DNA of 64,000 bases from Marisa cornuarietis (Eukaryota > Mollusca > Gastropoda > Architaenioglossa > Ampullariidae), in assembly GCA_004794655.1 (NCBI GenBank), contig SMMW01000622.1, forward strand, positions 5,331,501 to 5,395,500, written 5' to 3'. The position numbers and the translations under genes are program-made. A model generated the notes under the pieces. That model worked only from the letters and a program-made list of their open reading frames with translations, searched no databases and was not told where the DNA came from. Below are positions 14,576-26,706 of this stretch, in pieces (positions within the stretch are counted from its first letter, which is position 1; each line of letters opens with the position of its first letter).

Positions 14576-15394
14576 GGAGAAAGACGACCGTTCTCTTATA
14601 GTTCAGTTCATTAATTCAACACCCTTCACAAAAAATTAACAAAAATAAAAATCAAACAAAGTAGTAAACACAACGTTTTAGTACTTGATACTGATAGTGA
14701 GATCATGACTCCCAGGGAAAACAACAGACGACAAAGCTAAACCAAGAGATTTGGAGGGAGGGATATACAGCCTTCGATGGCGGAGTAAGCAGCATGGTCA
14801 CAAAGAATTGACTACTGGCGGTATTGCGTGAGGAGGTGTGATTTACCTCCCTTAACGCCCTCCTGATAGAGGTCAAGCGTAGTTTGACTGATATCCTCAC
14901 ACAAGGAAGTGTCGCTCGTAGTAGGTAGCCCCGAAACGCAAACCAAATATTGATTTTTAGTACTTTATCTCACGTAGCCATGGCGCACGACTTTTAGTTT
15001 ACCCTGGTGGCAAATATAGGTGAGAAGGGCACATTACTCTTGAAAGCGTTTATCTGTCCTGATGACGGCGTTGTATTGAGTATTCCGTGGTCGCCACACC
15101 GATTTCTGTGGACTCAATCTCCCAGTAGACCAGAAATCGCTGCAGAAAAGTATTGTCTTTGCCAGAAGGTCGACTAGTACAACATTGTCAGAAAGAAAAG
15201 TCAGTTTTACTGCCATGGCTAGACATGGCACACGGATTAGTGTGTCGCTACAAATATTTTAAATGGGCTTTCTGTTGGGGTGATTTCGATTAAGAAGTGA
15301 AGGTAATGCTAAAGAACTCTATTAGTAGATGAGGTGGTCATCTATCCCTCTTTCTCACACACCCCGCCCCCCCCCCCTCGCTCTCTTCCTTGTC
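14576..15394. other. No gene recognised
   Basis: AT-rich sequence with an AAAAAT-type run near 14631-14660. Nothing supported. Confidence 0.5.
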
Positions 15395-15545
15395 ACCAAT
15401 ACAGTAAGGATTGGCCGTCCTATGTTCAGCTCTCGTCTCAGGCAGGCTATTCTTTTTCTGCATTTAACATCTGTTTACAGGGCTGCTGCTTTTGCTGTAA
15501 CACAGCCTTAGTTGCTGGTTCGGCGTTTATCACCCATCCCCCTCT
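15395..15545 (+). mobile_element. SINE-B copy 2 (5'-truncated)
   Basis: It matches the 5.2 kb copy through AATACAGTAAGGATTGGCCGTC, TCTCGTCTCAGGCA.GCTATTCTTT, CATCTGTTTACAG, TGTAACACAGCCTTAG and TTGCTGGTTCGGCGT. The A-box part of the tRNA-like head is missing. Confidence 0.7.
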
Positions 15546-15571
15546 CTCGCTCCTCTTTCTCTCTCTCTCCC

Positions 15572-15760
15572 TGTGTAGTTTACACTGTCTGTGTAGTTTA
15601 CACTGTCTGTGTGCGTTTTACACCGTATGTGTGTGTTTTACACCGTGTCTGTCTGTATTTTACACTGTGTCTGTGTGTTTTACACCGTGTCTGTCTGTAT
15701 TTTACACTGTGTCTGTGTGTTTTACACCGTGTCTGTCTGTATTTTACAGTGTCTGTGTGC
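15572..15760 (+). repeat. Nested minisatellite (18-21 bp units within a ~42 bp unit)
   Basis: It starts as two exact 18 bp units (GTGTAGTTTACACTGTCT). It then passes into a ~42 bp unit made of GTGTGTTTTACACCGTGTCT plus GTCTGTATTTTACACTGTGT, repeated about 2.5 times. It begins right after the SINE-B copy. Confidence 0.9.
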
Positions 15761-16394
15761 CTGTCCAGAAATTGGAGCCAGAATGGAAAGCCTCAAGCTA
15801 CAGAAGAAATAAGTAGGCGTCTTCTTCTGTACCCTGCAGCATCGACGACTAATTTCCAAGTCAGGACTGTCAACATTCACCTCGATGGTCGAAAAAAAAA
15901 AGAAAAGAAAAACGAAGGTGCGAAGAAGAAAGGAAGACAAACAGACAAGAGGATAAAAATGAAGTATAACGACACAGTGAGACAGAATGTAAAATGACAC
16001 ACAGACACAAAATGGGGAAAAATGTCAGCGATACATTCCCATATGAACGCAGTATGACATCTGTACACAAAAGCGCGTGCACACACGATGTCTGCAACAG
16101 GCTAGACACCGCACAGAACTCAATCGGAAATGATGCTGGACAACGTTCCATCATCGAAACTTTCAATCCATAACCCCAATTTAACTCTGCCCCTCCCTTG
16201 TTCCTTCATCGTTAACAGTGGTCCTTTAAAGGAGTAACAACAAGCAGACCGCTTGCCACGACTGTCGGTCTGGCGTCCAGAGTCACGCATTTCGTAATGA
16301 GGGGCGTAGAGTTGAAGAAAAATAACGCTGACAACTAAAAGACACTGGAAAAGGTAAAAGATTGCATAACAAAGCAGCCGACGGAGTCTAGGCT

Positions 16395-16575
16395 ACGGCA
16401 TGAGGAATCGCAGGACCATAATCTGGCGCATTTTACCTCCTGTGATTAATCAGATATCCGTTTCTGCCGGATGAATGGGACGGAGGGAAAGATTTCCAAC
16501 CACAGGTCCGAGTGAGTATCGAACAGGTCACCCTCTTCCCCACAGCTGAGTCACCACACGATACAAAGCCTCCTT
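16395..16575 (-). mobile_element. Possible tRNA-derived SINE (minus strand)
   Basis: On the minus strand GTGGTGACTCAGCTGTGGGG (A-box-like) is followed by GACCTGTTCGATACTC (B-box-like) about 22 bp later, then a body of about 110 bp with no clear tail. Confidence 0.4.
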
Positions 16576-18012
16576 ACGTTGTGTCTCAGATTAATTCGTG
16601 GGTCAAGGTTCTCCTTTGAGCTTCCACGAGACAGACAAGATGGTCACCAGCACCTTCACCTCCTTTACCATCACCATCCCAAACAACAACAGCGTCTTCA
16701 AGATTGCCCTCATCAACAAGAAAGACCATAAATGTGCTGGAGAACAAAATCTGAATGTACCTTGCACAGACCACAATATTCTAGACCTTCTCGACCAATG
16801 TCTTCACGCAGAGAGACAGGCGCAAATTTAACCTCCTTGGAGAAAACACAATTTTGTAAATTTAATTTAATATTTTACATTAAACAGTTATAAATGACTT
16901 TCGCCAACTTTAAATAAAATTACTAAACTTTGGTCTGCGTAATGTTGCGTCCTTTTCATTGCGTTTCGAAGGTATTAGAACATTAGAGGACTTTGAAATA
17001 TAGTAAATTAGAAAAAAGTGCAATGTTCGCAGATAGGCGCTTAAAGCAAAATGAATTAATATTGGCATCTGAGTAAACTGTTGCCCGCGGGTTGCAAAGT
17101 CACTCTGGTGGCAGTTTGACATATTTCTTTACGAGGCCTCTGTAAGGAACATCGAATGGACTATGCAGGGCGAAGTTTCTTGCAAAGTAAAGTATAAGTT
17201 TAAAGACAAAATAATTTGCAGTATGGGCTCTATCCTATGCCTGCAGACTGTAAAGTTGTTGACATTTCTTTCCTCACAGGCTGATATATTCGATAAAAAA
17301 AATTAGCTTCAGCTTGTCCACTATGCTTTCTATTTAAACAGTTTCCATTCGGGCAGTGAGTCTGCATTAGAAGGCGTGTCAGGCATTAAGCCCCAAAACT
17401 GTGGGATCTCTCATTCAAACCTATCGAGCACTCCCTCTCTGTACCCCTCACCTACCTCTTCCCTCCCTATTTTTTCTCATATTTTCTCTCGTTCCCTCCT
17501 TCTCTCGCCTTGCTAGTCAATGGAATCAGACAAAGGGCGATCTTGTGTCAGCGAAATGCAGAAAACCTCAATTTGGTGATCGATCGTATGATCGATGCTG
17601 TCAGCACGGCATATTATCCTCCTTCTTATAGCACGTTTGAAGAAGACTGTGCAGATCTTTCGCTGACTCCCCGAGCCACTTGCTGGGGGGCGGGTGGGGT
17701 AGAAACGGCCTTTAATAACGGGAGTCATATGTCATCAGATGAAAGCTGACAAGTGCTGAGACAATAACCAATCTAGGGGAGCCTGGTTCCAGACCATAAT
17801 ATTGTTATTACACTATGGAGGCCGATAGCTGTGCTTCTCTCTACAGATAGCTCTTTGCTGGTGTATGTCGTTCACTCTCAAGCGTCTTCTCAGCTCAGTG
17901 CGTGAAATTCGACATCCTGCGCGCTGTCGTGCATTTAGGGCTTCAGATTCTGTCTGTAGAGAAAATAGCCTCATGCAAAATGTGCTTTGGTCATAACCAA
18001 GAAATGAATTGA
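16576..18012. other. No gene recognised
   Basis: A short ORF at 16598-16831 and its antisense partner match nothing I know and lack splice signals. The rest is AT-rich. Confidence 0.5.
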
Positions 18013-18031
18013 TTTGTGCACGTGCACTTGC

Positions 18032-18037
<6 letters not shown>

Positions 18038-18071
<34 letters not shown>
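18038..18071. repeat. AC microsatellite
   Basis: About 16 AC units. Confidence 0.95.
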
Positions 18072-18075
<4 letters not shown>

Positions 18076-18212
18076 GGTACACGCACGCATGCAGGCAGAG
18101 AGAAGGATCTTCTCTCACTATACGAAGAACAGATGGATGCAAAGAAAAGAAGAAAGACCTGATTGATAAATGCATAGACAGAGAGACACATACTACACTA
18201 AACATCCACAAG

Positions 18213-18305
18213 CAATAATAATAATAATAATAAAGTTAATTTAAATACCGCTTTAACCCACCATCAACGGCTAACTCGAAGCGTTTTACAAAATATAAAC
18301 AGACA
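18213..18305 (-). mobile_element. Short retroelement tail, AAT-terminated (minus strand)
   Basis: On the minus strand the block reads AAAACGCTTCGAGTTAGCC, then GGTTAAAGCGGTATTTAAATT and TTATTATTATT. This is the paired GCGCTT..AAAGCGCTATATAAAT..(ATT)n pattern seen at the 3' ends of animal CR1/L2-type elements. It is flanked on both sides by AAT repeats. Confidence 0.45.
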
Positions 18306-18307
18306 GA

Positions 18308-18308
<1 letters not shown>

Positions 18309-18373
<65 letters not shown>
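18309..18373. repeat. AAT microsatellite
   Basis: About 21 uninterrupted AAT units. Confidence 0.95.
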
Positions 18374-18374
<1 letters not shown>

Positions 18375-18749
18375 TTGTCGAAACAAAGAGGTCACTGTGT
18401 TCATGGCTAGCGCAGTTATGCAGCACAGATGCACTCACTTCAGCTCAGCAGCATCACTATCAATATATCTCTTTCTAGCTTTCTCTTTCCTTCTGACAGT
18501 CTTTTGAGTTGCAGCTGTGATTTGTAGTTGAAGAAGTAGCAATAGTAATATTAGTTGTGGTGGCTAGTGGTGGCATCAACATACAGTGGTCCATTTTGGA
18601 CGCAAACATGACTGTCACGGAGGTCGCATCAACACAATGGCAGTTAGCAAAATAGCATATCCTCAAGCATACCAATAAAATAGCAAAATTACACATAGTC
18701 CATTTCTTTTATTTATTTATTTTTTTTCATTTATATATGCGTATGATGT

Positions 18750-18960
18750 CAGAAAACTGGATGGCATGGCTTAAGGCCATGATAACGGGTTAACCGTGGA
18801 TCGGGAGGAGAGGGGATTTGATTCCCCGCACCACCGGTAGCTACCTAGTGGTTGCCATCCCATGGTCCTGGCGGCATCTACTTCTCTCTCTCTCTCTTCC
18901 CCAGTGGACCGCACGGCTAATACGCTGCCATTAGTGGTCGTGTGTCGCCTACTAAGCAGT
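18750..18960 (+). mobile_element. Possible tRNA-derived SINE
   Basis: TGGCTTAAGGCCATGATAACGG is followed by a B-box-like GGGGATTTGATTCCCC and a ~130 bp body with a CT microsatellite. It differs from SINE-A and SINE-B. The A-box is weak. Confidence 0.35.
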
Positions 18961-19039
18961 GGGGAGACAGGAGTTACTGTCCCTTTTGCTTCTTATCTGC
19001 ACTAATGCATCGTTATGATATGTGTTTGAAGCTGCCTAC

Positions 19040-19310
19040 TGGGGTGTTTTATTCCTGATAAACGTTGGGTTTTGCACCGGATACTGCTGTAATTGCTATC
19101 ATAAGATACCGTTGTGCTTGGGACTAGTTACTGTTGCTTTTAATACCAGATGCTATTTTTGCTTGATAATGGATATTGTTGAAATATTGTGTTTCAGACC
19201 AAATCATTTTGTGTTGGTTCCAAATACTGTTGTATTTGATATAAATACCATTTTGATTTTAAATACCCACTCGAGCTTCAAACTGCTGTTTTTGATACTA
19301 GAACTGAGAA
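19040..19310 (+). repeat. Very degenerate ~24 bp minisatellite
   Basis: Variants of RATACTGTTGTNTTT (GGATACTGCTGTAA, AGATACCGTTGTGC, AAATACTGTTGTATTT, AAATACCATTTTGATTT) recur about every 20-25 bp. The open frame here is a by-product of the repeat. Confidence 0.55.
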
Positions 19311-19824
19311 GACATGTATTCGATATTTTACTTCATCATCAGCAGCATCATCATCGCCTTCGTCGTTGTAGTCATCTATAGAAAAGATGATTTTTTCTGT
19401 TTTTTTCGAGAGCTTTTTAAAAAATGCAAACTGTGAAACTGTCGTGCCAGTGCTAAAGAAAAGAAAAGAAAAACGTTTTCTCGAAAGTTGATTATCAGGG
19501 TTTGAATCCTCTGGAGGTCCCAATGCGTGCACACGGTGCGGATATCACACGAACGCTGACAATTACCCGGGGTTGACAAAAACTCCCTTCAGAATCCAAA
19601 CACACATTCCGGCGTGAGTTCTGTCGCATCAAAGATTTCGATCTGGCAAAGAGCTCCACTGGGGTCTGAGGAAAATTTATGATCTTGTCTCAAAAGAATG
19701 ATCAGGGAGAGGTACTGTCAGTGGCAGAAATAACTGCTGCCCATCTGTCTCCCTGAACGGTCTTCCCTCTCTATCCCTCCCATACTCGTGTATAGAACAA
19801 TCCTGCGTAAGAGATAGAGAGAGA

Positions 19825-19826
<2 letters not shown>

Positions 19827-19898
<72 letters not shown>

Positions 19899-19913
19899 TA
19901 TATATATATATAT
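19827..19913. repeat. Compound GT-AT microsatellite
   Basis: About 35 GT units pass directly into eight AT units. Confidence 0.95.
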
Positions 19914-20060
19914 AAAGACAGAGATCTTGCCAGCAGGAATAATAATAAACAGCCGGTTTACGTCAAAAAACCAGCGGCAGTTGGCAAAGAAGCTGCTTTC
20001 AGTAGTCAGTGTTTCCTCTCTTACTAAACTACAGCTCTTAGGGAGCACTAAATAAATCAA

Positions 20061-21559
20061 GAGATTAATTCAGAAACTGCCTCATTAATTCGCCCTGCTT
20101 TCTAGTCTATTCTATGGAATCTAATCAAACTATAATTCGCTGGCTCGGGGATGGACTTGTTGCTTGCTAGTTAGGTGAATTTCTTGCTGGTTAAATGGAT
20201 GAAGGAAGAGGCGAAGGGAAGAATACGATTTCCGCAACAAGGGTTTCCTGTTCTTATGTTTGTTCAGAATGCAAGCTAAGCATAATTTTATGTAACCCTG
20301 TTCGTTACTCCAGCAAACTCAGGAGTACAATAGCTCCTAGAACCAATGAGCCACCATGACTTACTTTCCGGAACAACCCTCGTCTTTTTTCTGTTTGCCA
20401 GAAAAGCAACGCTTCAGAACAAGCTATTTCTTTCGATTTTGCTTACAAAACGAATATCATGTCAACATCAAAACATTTATTCTCCAGTGCTTGTCGATAA
20501 AAAAGTAATATATTTAAGGAGAAAAAAATATTTAAAAGTTTTCACTTTCCAAAGTGTTTCCAGGCAATAATGAGAAATTTGTGGCCGATATTTTATTTTC
20601 ATCGTCGAATGACAATTTTTTTCTGCAGAATTTATTATTTAACCTAATAGAGCTCCATCACTTTCAGTCATGTCTGATCATCGAGCCATTGTGTTAGGTA
20701 CTTTTCTCATTGATTTCCCGGGAGGAAGCGGTGCCCTCCATTTGCGATATATCTGGTGGCAAGATTCTCGATTAGTCGACGAAATACAAAGGTCTGAACC
20801 CTACTATGAGTTTTAAAAAATTGTACAAAGATTAAATGTTTTTAGTGCAATGGAGAGTGAACACGTAGATTCTATCACAATACGCGAGTAAAACAAATAA
20901 TGTAGTTTTATCTATATTGAAGGTAATCTAACAGAGAATCTTTTCATGCAAGGTTGCTAGAAACAAAACGTTTATTTCAGTGACCGATGAAGAAAGTTTT
21001 GAATGTGACAAGATTCTAGTTGAAGAGATGCAGAATGTTCAAATACTTAAAAATGTATCTAAAACATTTCTGGGTGATTTAGTAGAAATATAAACAGATA
21101 AAACGTGTATAAATGAAGTGCGTGTGTCTGTGGTGCTACAAGAGCTGGGAGCTTGGAGAAAGAAGAAACGTCTCCTTTGATGGATATTGCACTTTTCTCA
21201 AACTAACTAAGAGAATTTAGTTGAAATGAGGTGATAAAAAATAAACATACACACCCCACCCACAAAAGAAAAAAAAACTTTTTTAAAGTACACAACGTAG
21301 AAGAGGCTAAATTGCATAATGTCTCATCAATGCATCTGTAGGAGAGCTCCCATCTTGAAAACTACAAACTAAAAGAAGATGAAAGCTGAAAGGACTTGTG
21401 GGCTGCTGAAAATGAATGGCTGCTTTGATCGCAATAAGCTAATCTTCCCATTATTGTGCTTTGGAGAAATCTTCCACACCAATCCCTTGATCTGATGAAA
21501 AATTGCTTGCTCAGAAGGAGTATTAGGAAAAAAGTATTTCCACATGAAGATTACTGAAA
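20061..21559. other. No gene recognised
   Basis: AT-rich sequence without a supported gene or transposon. Confidence 0.5.
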
Positions 21560-21735
21560 CCTTTGCACAGAAGGGGTTATGACACAAAAATAGTCTTTAC
21601 ACAGAAAGATTACTTGTACAGGAGAACTTGTACAAACTATATCTTGCACAGAAAGATTATTTACATAGAAGACAGAAGAACTACTTGCACAGATCAAGTA
21701 CTTGCACAAAAGAACTGCTTACACATGAAACCTTT
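21560..21735 (+). repeat. Degenerate 17 bp minisatellite
   Basis: The core CTTGCACAGAAAGATTA recurs with variants about every 17 bp (CTTTACACAGAAAGATTA, CTTGTACAGGAGAA, CTTGCACAGATCAAGTA, CTTGCACAAAAGAACTG). Confidence 0.75.
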
Positions 21736-22766
21736 TTCCGTTTGTTTAAATGGATTGGTTGTAAAAATTTGGAGGAACATAATTAATAAGGTAACATTAC
21801 TAATAAATAAATTGTTTATAAATCACAGAATGTGAACTGGTTACTTCAGAAGGTATCTTTCTCGTTCATATCAGTACAACCTTGTCTTCGTCAGCTTGAA
21901 CGAACTTCATTCATAATTCACACCTCGCCACAACCCCCGACATTTATTTTACAGAAACCTTCCCTCGTCGCATCTCTTGCTGTCCACTGTTCAGTCTGGC
22001 TTTACATCCTCAAGCCAACGAAAACGATTTACCCTCCTGGGTGGAAAAGGGGAGGTGGAAATCAGAAAGAAATAATTCAATAAAACGAAAATAAGTCAGA
22101 TTTTGTAGAGCCTCCGGTCCCTTACACCGCTTCTACTAAGTTTCATATAAAGTAAATAAATTAAAATAAAGTGAGAGGAAGCGGAGAAAAACAGCGACCC
22201 TCGATATGGGGGACAGAGGGAGGGGCTTATTGACGTTTACGAAATCTGTGAACACAGCGCGGCCATTGCTCAACCACCCATGCTACCCTGTCACCCAGCG
22301 CCAGAATGAATATGTCTGGAATCACTGAAGCTGGATGAGATCTTCCACAGAGCAGCTCCGGTGCCTGAAAAAATAGTTACTTGACATCGACTCCCAAAAA
22401 TAACAGCAGCCATTGTCACAGGCAGCTGCGTTTGTACTCGCACTAAAAATAAACATAGCACTAACTCTGCTAAGAAGAGCTCTAGTGGTGATCGTCTAAA
22501 AACCATTTTACAACCATGAGGAGCACTAGCAGTGATGGCGGTAGAAGCCATAGTGCTGCTCAAAGGAGCACTAGTTGCAGTAGGAGTAGGAGAAACAGCA
22601 GGTGTAGGATTGGTAACAGCAGTATAAAATGTTAGCAAAGTGTTACCATCTCAAACATCGCTCTTCGTCTTTTCTTTGTCGCGATCATGTGGCCAGCGTC
22701 CAGGAAACATTTATTTGACCTTGATCCTTGAATCACTCACAGGAACACAAAAGCTTAGTTTGTACG

Positions 22767-22768
<2 letters not shown>

Positions 22769-22831
<63 letters not shown>
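22769..22831. repeat. GT microsatellite
   Basis: About 31 uninterrupted GT units, continuing as GCGC/GT alternation to about 22888. Confidence 0.95.
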
Positions 22832-22834
<3 letters not shown>

Positions 22835-23009
22835 GCGCGCGTGTATGTGTATTTTAGTGCGTATGAGCGCGCGCGCACGTGTGTGTGTAAGTGGGGATGT
22901 GTGTTTCTATACCTGCGTGACTGCGTAAAGCATGGCTGTCTGTGGATAAATGAAGTGAGAAGAAACGGCATGGTGCCGTTGCACTCAAACGGCTCGGAGA
23001 GCGACCAGT

Positions 23010-23030
23010 AAAAAAAAAAAAAAAAAAAAA
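23010..23030. repeat. Poly-A tract
   Basis: A run of 21 A. No polyadenylation signal or recognisable retrocopy lies immediately upstream. Confidence 0.9.
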
Positions 23031-23655
23031 GGCATTAGCAGACGTTGAAGGGGGCTGCTGGCTGGAGGGAACCCGTGTCGTATAAATAGAAGATGAAGGT
23101 GAGAGCGAGCGTGGCGCCACCTTGCATTGTCCGCCACGTATCGATAGCAGGCAATAACAGATCAGCAGCAGCCCTCTACATTCGCCATCCTACACGCACG
23201 CGCACTGCTGCACACTTACTTCAGCCGCCAGTCGTGAAGCAGCTGAACGTTGCCGCCTGTGTCAGCATAAGTAACGTATCCCAAAGGGTTGGCGATGGCC
23301 CGGAAGTGTTGCGGGTTGTTGTAACAGAAAACAAACATAGAGCTGGGATGTCGGTTGTAGAATAATTTAGAGGTTGCTGGCCACACACGGCTTACGTACA
23401 GCCCTTCAAGGTGTTGAGGTGAGATTAACCATATCCTGGGGTTGGATCTATTGGTAGAAAAACAACAGACCCCGGCAAAAAGGAGGCAACTGTTTTGTAT
23501 TTATTTTAGCTTCATGGCTATCTGCTTGGGCTTAAAGTACATAAAGATGATTATTATCGAGCTGTGCTCACGCTTCGAGACATTTGTGTATCTTAATTCC
23601 TAACTTGTTTATAATTTCTGTTAATTATTTAATGGCAAACTTTTTATTTTTAAAA

Positions 23656-23658
<3 letters not shown>

Positions 23659-23733
<75 letters not shown>
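23659..23733. repeat. GT microsatellite, interrupted
   Basis: About 37 GT units with one GG interruption at 23687-23688. Confidence 0.95.
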
Positions 23734-23734
<1 letters not shown>

Positions 23735-25074
23735 GCTTAAAAGTACATAGGCCATTTGGCCATGCTTTTCATTAACTGCAGACACACTCACCAGGATCAT
23801 TGTCACACCTGTAGGTGGCACCCAACGAAATTTAGCAGTGTAGTCGAACAGAATATATGACCCCACTAATAAACTATTTTAAAAAACCTGTTCTGAACTA
23901 TAATGATAAAAATAACTTAGAGTTCATATCTTTTCAGTTTCATTTCCTGGTGGTTCTGAAAAGATATTCTGGAGCTCGTTAGACTCCGCCATTTGCGTCA
24001 CAAAGTCTAATAAAGGGCGAAGGGGAGAACACGAAAGCTTTGGAGGAGTAATTCGAGCTACCTCTCCTGGTGATTGCTTTGCATGAGTACAAAAGGTTAG
24101 AGAACCATTATCGATTCAACTCTTTGTAAAGCATGTCAAAGAGCGACATCATCCGAGAAGAACGTCTTTCAGCCTTTAAAGGTGAAAAAGAAGGGGACAA
24201 GGGACTCTTGGTCTACGATAACAATTAATTTCGCCGGGAGAATCCCCGAAACAAAAGAGCAAGACGAAAACAAAAGATCTCATACTAAAGGTCCAAACAA
24301 ACCTTTTAAATTTCCTAGGATGAAGAGGGCTCTAGGGCTAGCATTAGCTTGTTAGATGTCAGCAGAATCTCATAAACTAAATGAAAATTGACGCAATGCA
24401 ATCGCCGTTCATTTTTCTGTTGCAGTACTTCAACTCCCTTACCCCCAGTTCATTTTTGACTGACATTTAAGCTCAATCGCCTCTAATTACAGACCACGCG
24501 CGTCACAGCAAGTTTCTAGAAGGACGAGATACAAAAAATTAAATGGTTCGCTTTGAACCGAAAAGAATAAGGCCTTTGATATGCTGCCTAGCGACAACAG
24601 GCACTAAGGATGTAGTGTGTCTGTGAGGGTGATGCCACAGTGCACGAGCACTCGCTCCGTCGCTCTTTCTCTCCTTTACACACACACGTGTGCGACTGTA
24701 CTGGGTGATATATATATATACATATAAATTTATAAGCTCCACTTTCCAGAGGAATGGCTATTTCTCGATTAATAATATTAAGGGTCTTTGGGGGGGAAGG
24801 TAGATGGGGATTCGATAATCGGTTAGCCACACAACTGATCTCATTCTCTAGTGAGACTTTGTAGACAAAACGTCTAGGACATCATGGAGATCTGTTAAAT
24901 CCATGCAGAGCGATTTTGTTACCCAGTGTCTCGTTGATAGAGCGTCACCTTTGTACATCAGCGAAAAGAACCAACCAGATGCGAGTTGTTTAGGCGCAAT
25001 AATCGCGAGGGAAGCTCTCTAGCCAGAGAACACCCTGTCCTTTGCGTCACGGCCTAGGTTTCCTTGCCTGGCTT

Positions 25075-25245
25075 ATCAGATAAGAAAGTTCCTCCACCTC
25101 GTGGAAGGAAATCAGAAAGATTCCCCGATAACCAGCCGTGTCAACATATGGCTTCGCATCCAGAGGGAAGGCCTATAGGTTGTCACTGTAGTCGGGACCA
25201 CCAGGTGGCGTCGTACCACTGCGCTACCGAGACAACCCCCCCCCC
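25075..25245 (-). mobile_element. Possible tRNA-like SINE head (minus strand)
   Basis: The minus strand has GTCTCGGTAGCGCAGTGGTA, a close A-box match, followed by a body with only a weak and distant B-box candidate. It could be a degenerate SINE or coincidence. Confidence 0.3.
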
Positions 25246-26512
25246 CACTCACTTTCCCAACCTTGGCATCAACCTCGATCGTCATGTCTCCAAAACTCGC
25301 TTGCGGCAAGCAAGTCGCGAAACGATTCTTGCTGACTCAGCAGTCGCTGGCGTGCCATTCCCCCCCAATCTACCTCCTCCCTACCCCAGCTGTCGTGAGA
25401 AACCCCACAGTGCTAAAGCCAGAGGCCGGGGGATGGCGGAGGAAGCGCGCAGAAGTGGTGTGGCACAATCGTGGACCAGAAGCCAGCCAATCAATGAAGA
25501 GCCGCTGGCGCCCACCACCAAGAAGGCGACAACTGCGTAAGCATGTCTCCTGACTTGTAAGTTGGTCTTTCGACAGGCTAGGCTGACAGATCAAAGACTT
25601 CCGCCCGCCTCTTTAGTCAAACATGAAGAACAGAGGTCAAACACAGGGCCGGGCGGAGCAGCTGCTTGTGAAAGACAAACTAGCGGGAAGCGAGGTCCTA
25701 GGAAAAAAGATGATGAACTGACTGTGACAGAAGACTTTCCGACCCACGCACACACCCTCCCAATGAAAACATGCACTTCCTGCCAAACTCACAACTTTAC
25801 TCGAGTGAATGAAACAATATACAGTTTGGTATGTAGCTTGTATTTAGAACTCAGCAAAACAAAACAAAAAAATCAAAAGATCTGGCAAATGCAGAGAGGG
25901 TGAGTGGAGGCAGCGAATAGAAAGAATGTGCACCGGTATAAAATGGTAAAAGTGTGTAAAGGTACAAATAAGCATGTAAATATCGAGTCCCACTGCTTAG
26001 TTTGCCGCATGAGTGGTGATCGGAAGTGGCTCATCGCGTCTACGGCACCCTTCCGTTGTCTTGACCGACCTTAATAAAGCATTTGCTCATTTCTGCTAAG
26101 TAACTTCTGGATGGACATGTTTAGGCGGTGAGGATTTTTTGTAGGGAGAAGGGGAGAACCCTCAAACCAAATGACTTCTGTTCCACACTCGAGAATAATC
26201 TTTGCTGGGTACGACACCCAGTAAGTCCTCAATTATGATTTTAAGTCCTTCTCTTTGGAAGTATGAAAGCAGTTGATTACTTTAGAAACAAAAAGTGTTA
26301 ATATGTCCTCCTTATCTCTTAAAACCAATCATTTTTCAATCAATCAATTAATAAAATATGTAACATGTATTCTGACCAATATGCTGGCAGGTTCCAAAGT
26401 CAACCAGCTAATATGTTTTCATTGTCAGTTTTCCAGCGGTTTGACAGATGACTCAACATTCCAACGGCCAGGCAGCCAGTTCGGTCAGTCAGTGAGTTCT
26501 GTCTTAGCTTTG

Positions 26513-26706
26513 CTTCCTTCTCCAGCTTCTAATTACCGACAATCTTCTCTCTAACATTTAAGTTATGTGAAGTTTCCTTCTCTCTAACATGCAGTTACTG
26601 ACAAGATTCCTTCTCTCTAAGATGTGATTAGCAACAAACTTCCTTTTCTCTAACATCCACTTACTGACAAGCTTCCTTCTCTGTAACATGTAATTACCAA
26701 CAGACC
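26513..26706 (+). repeat. 33 bp minisatellite, about six copies
   Basis: The unit TTCCTTCTCTCTAACATG plus ATTACTGACAA recurs with starts near 26541, 26574, 26607, 26640 and 26673 (exact 33 bp spacing). A shortened copy lies at 26514. Confidence 0.9.
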
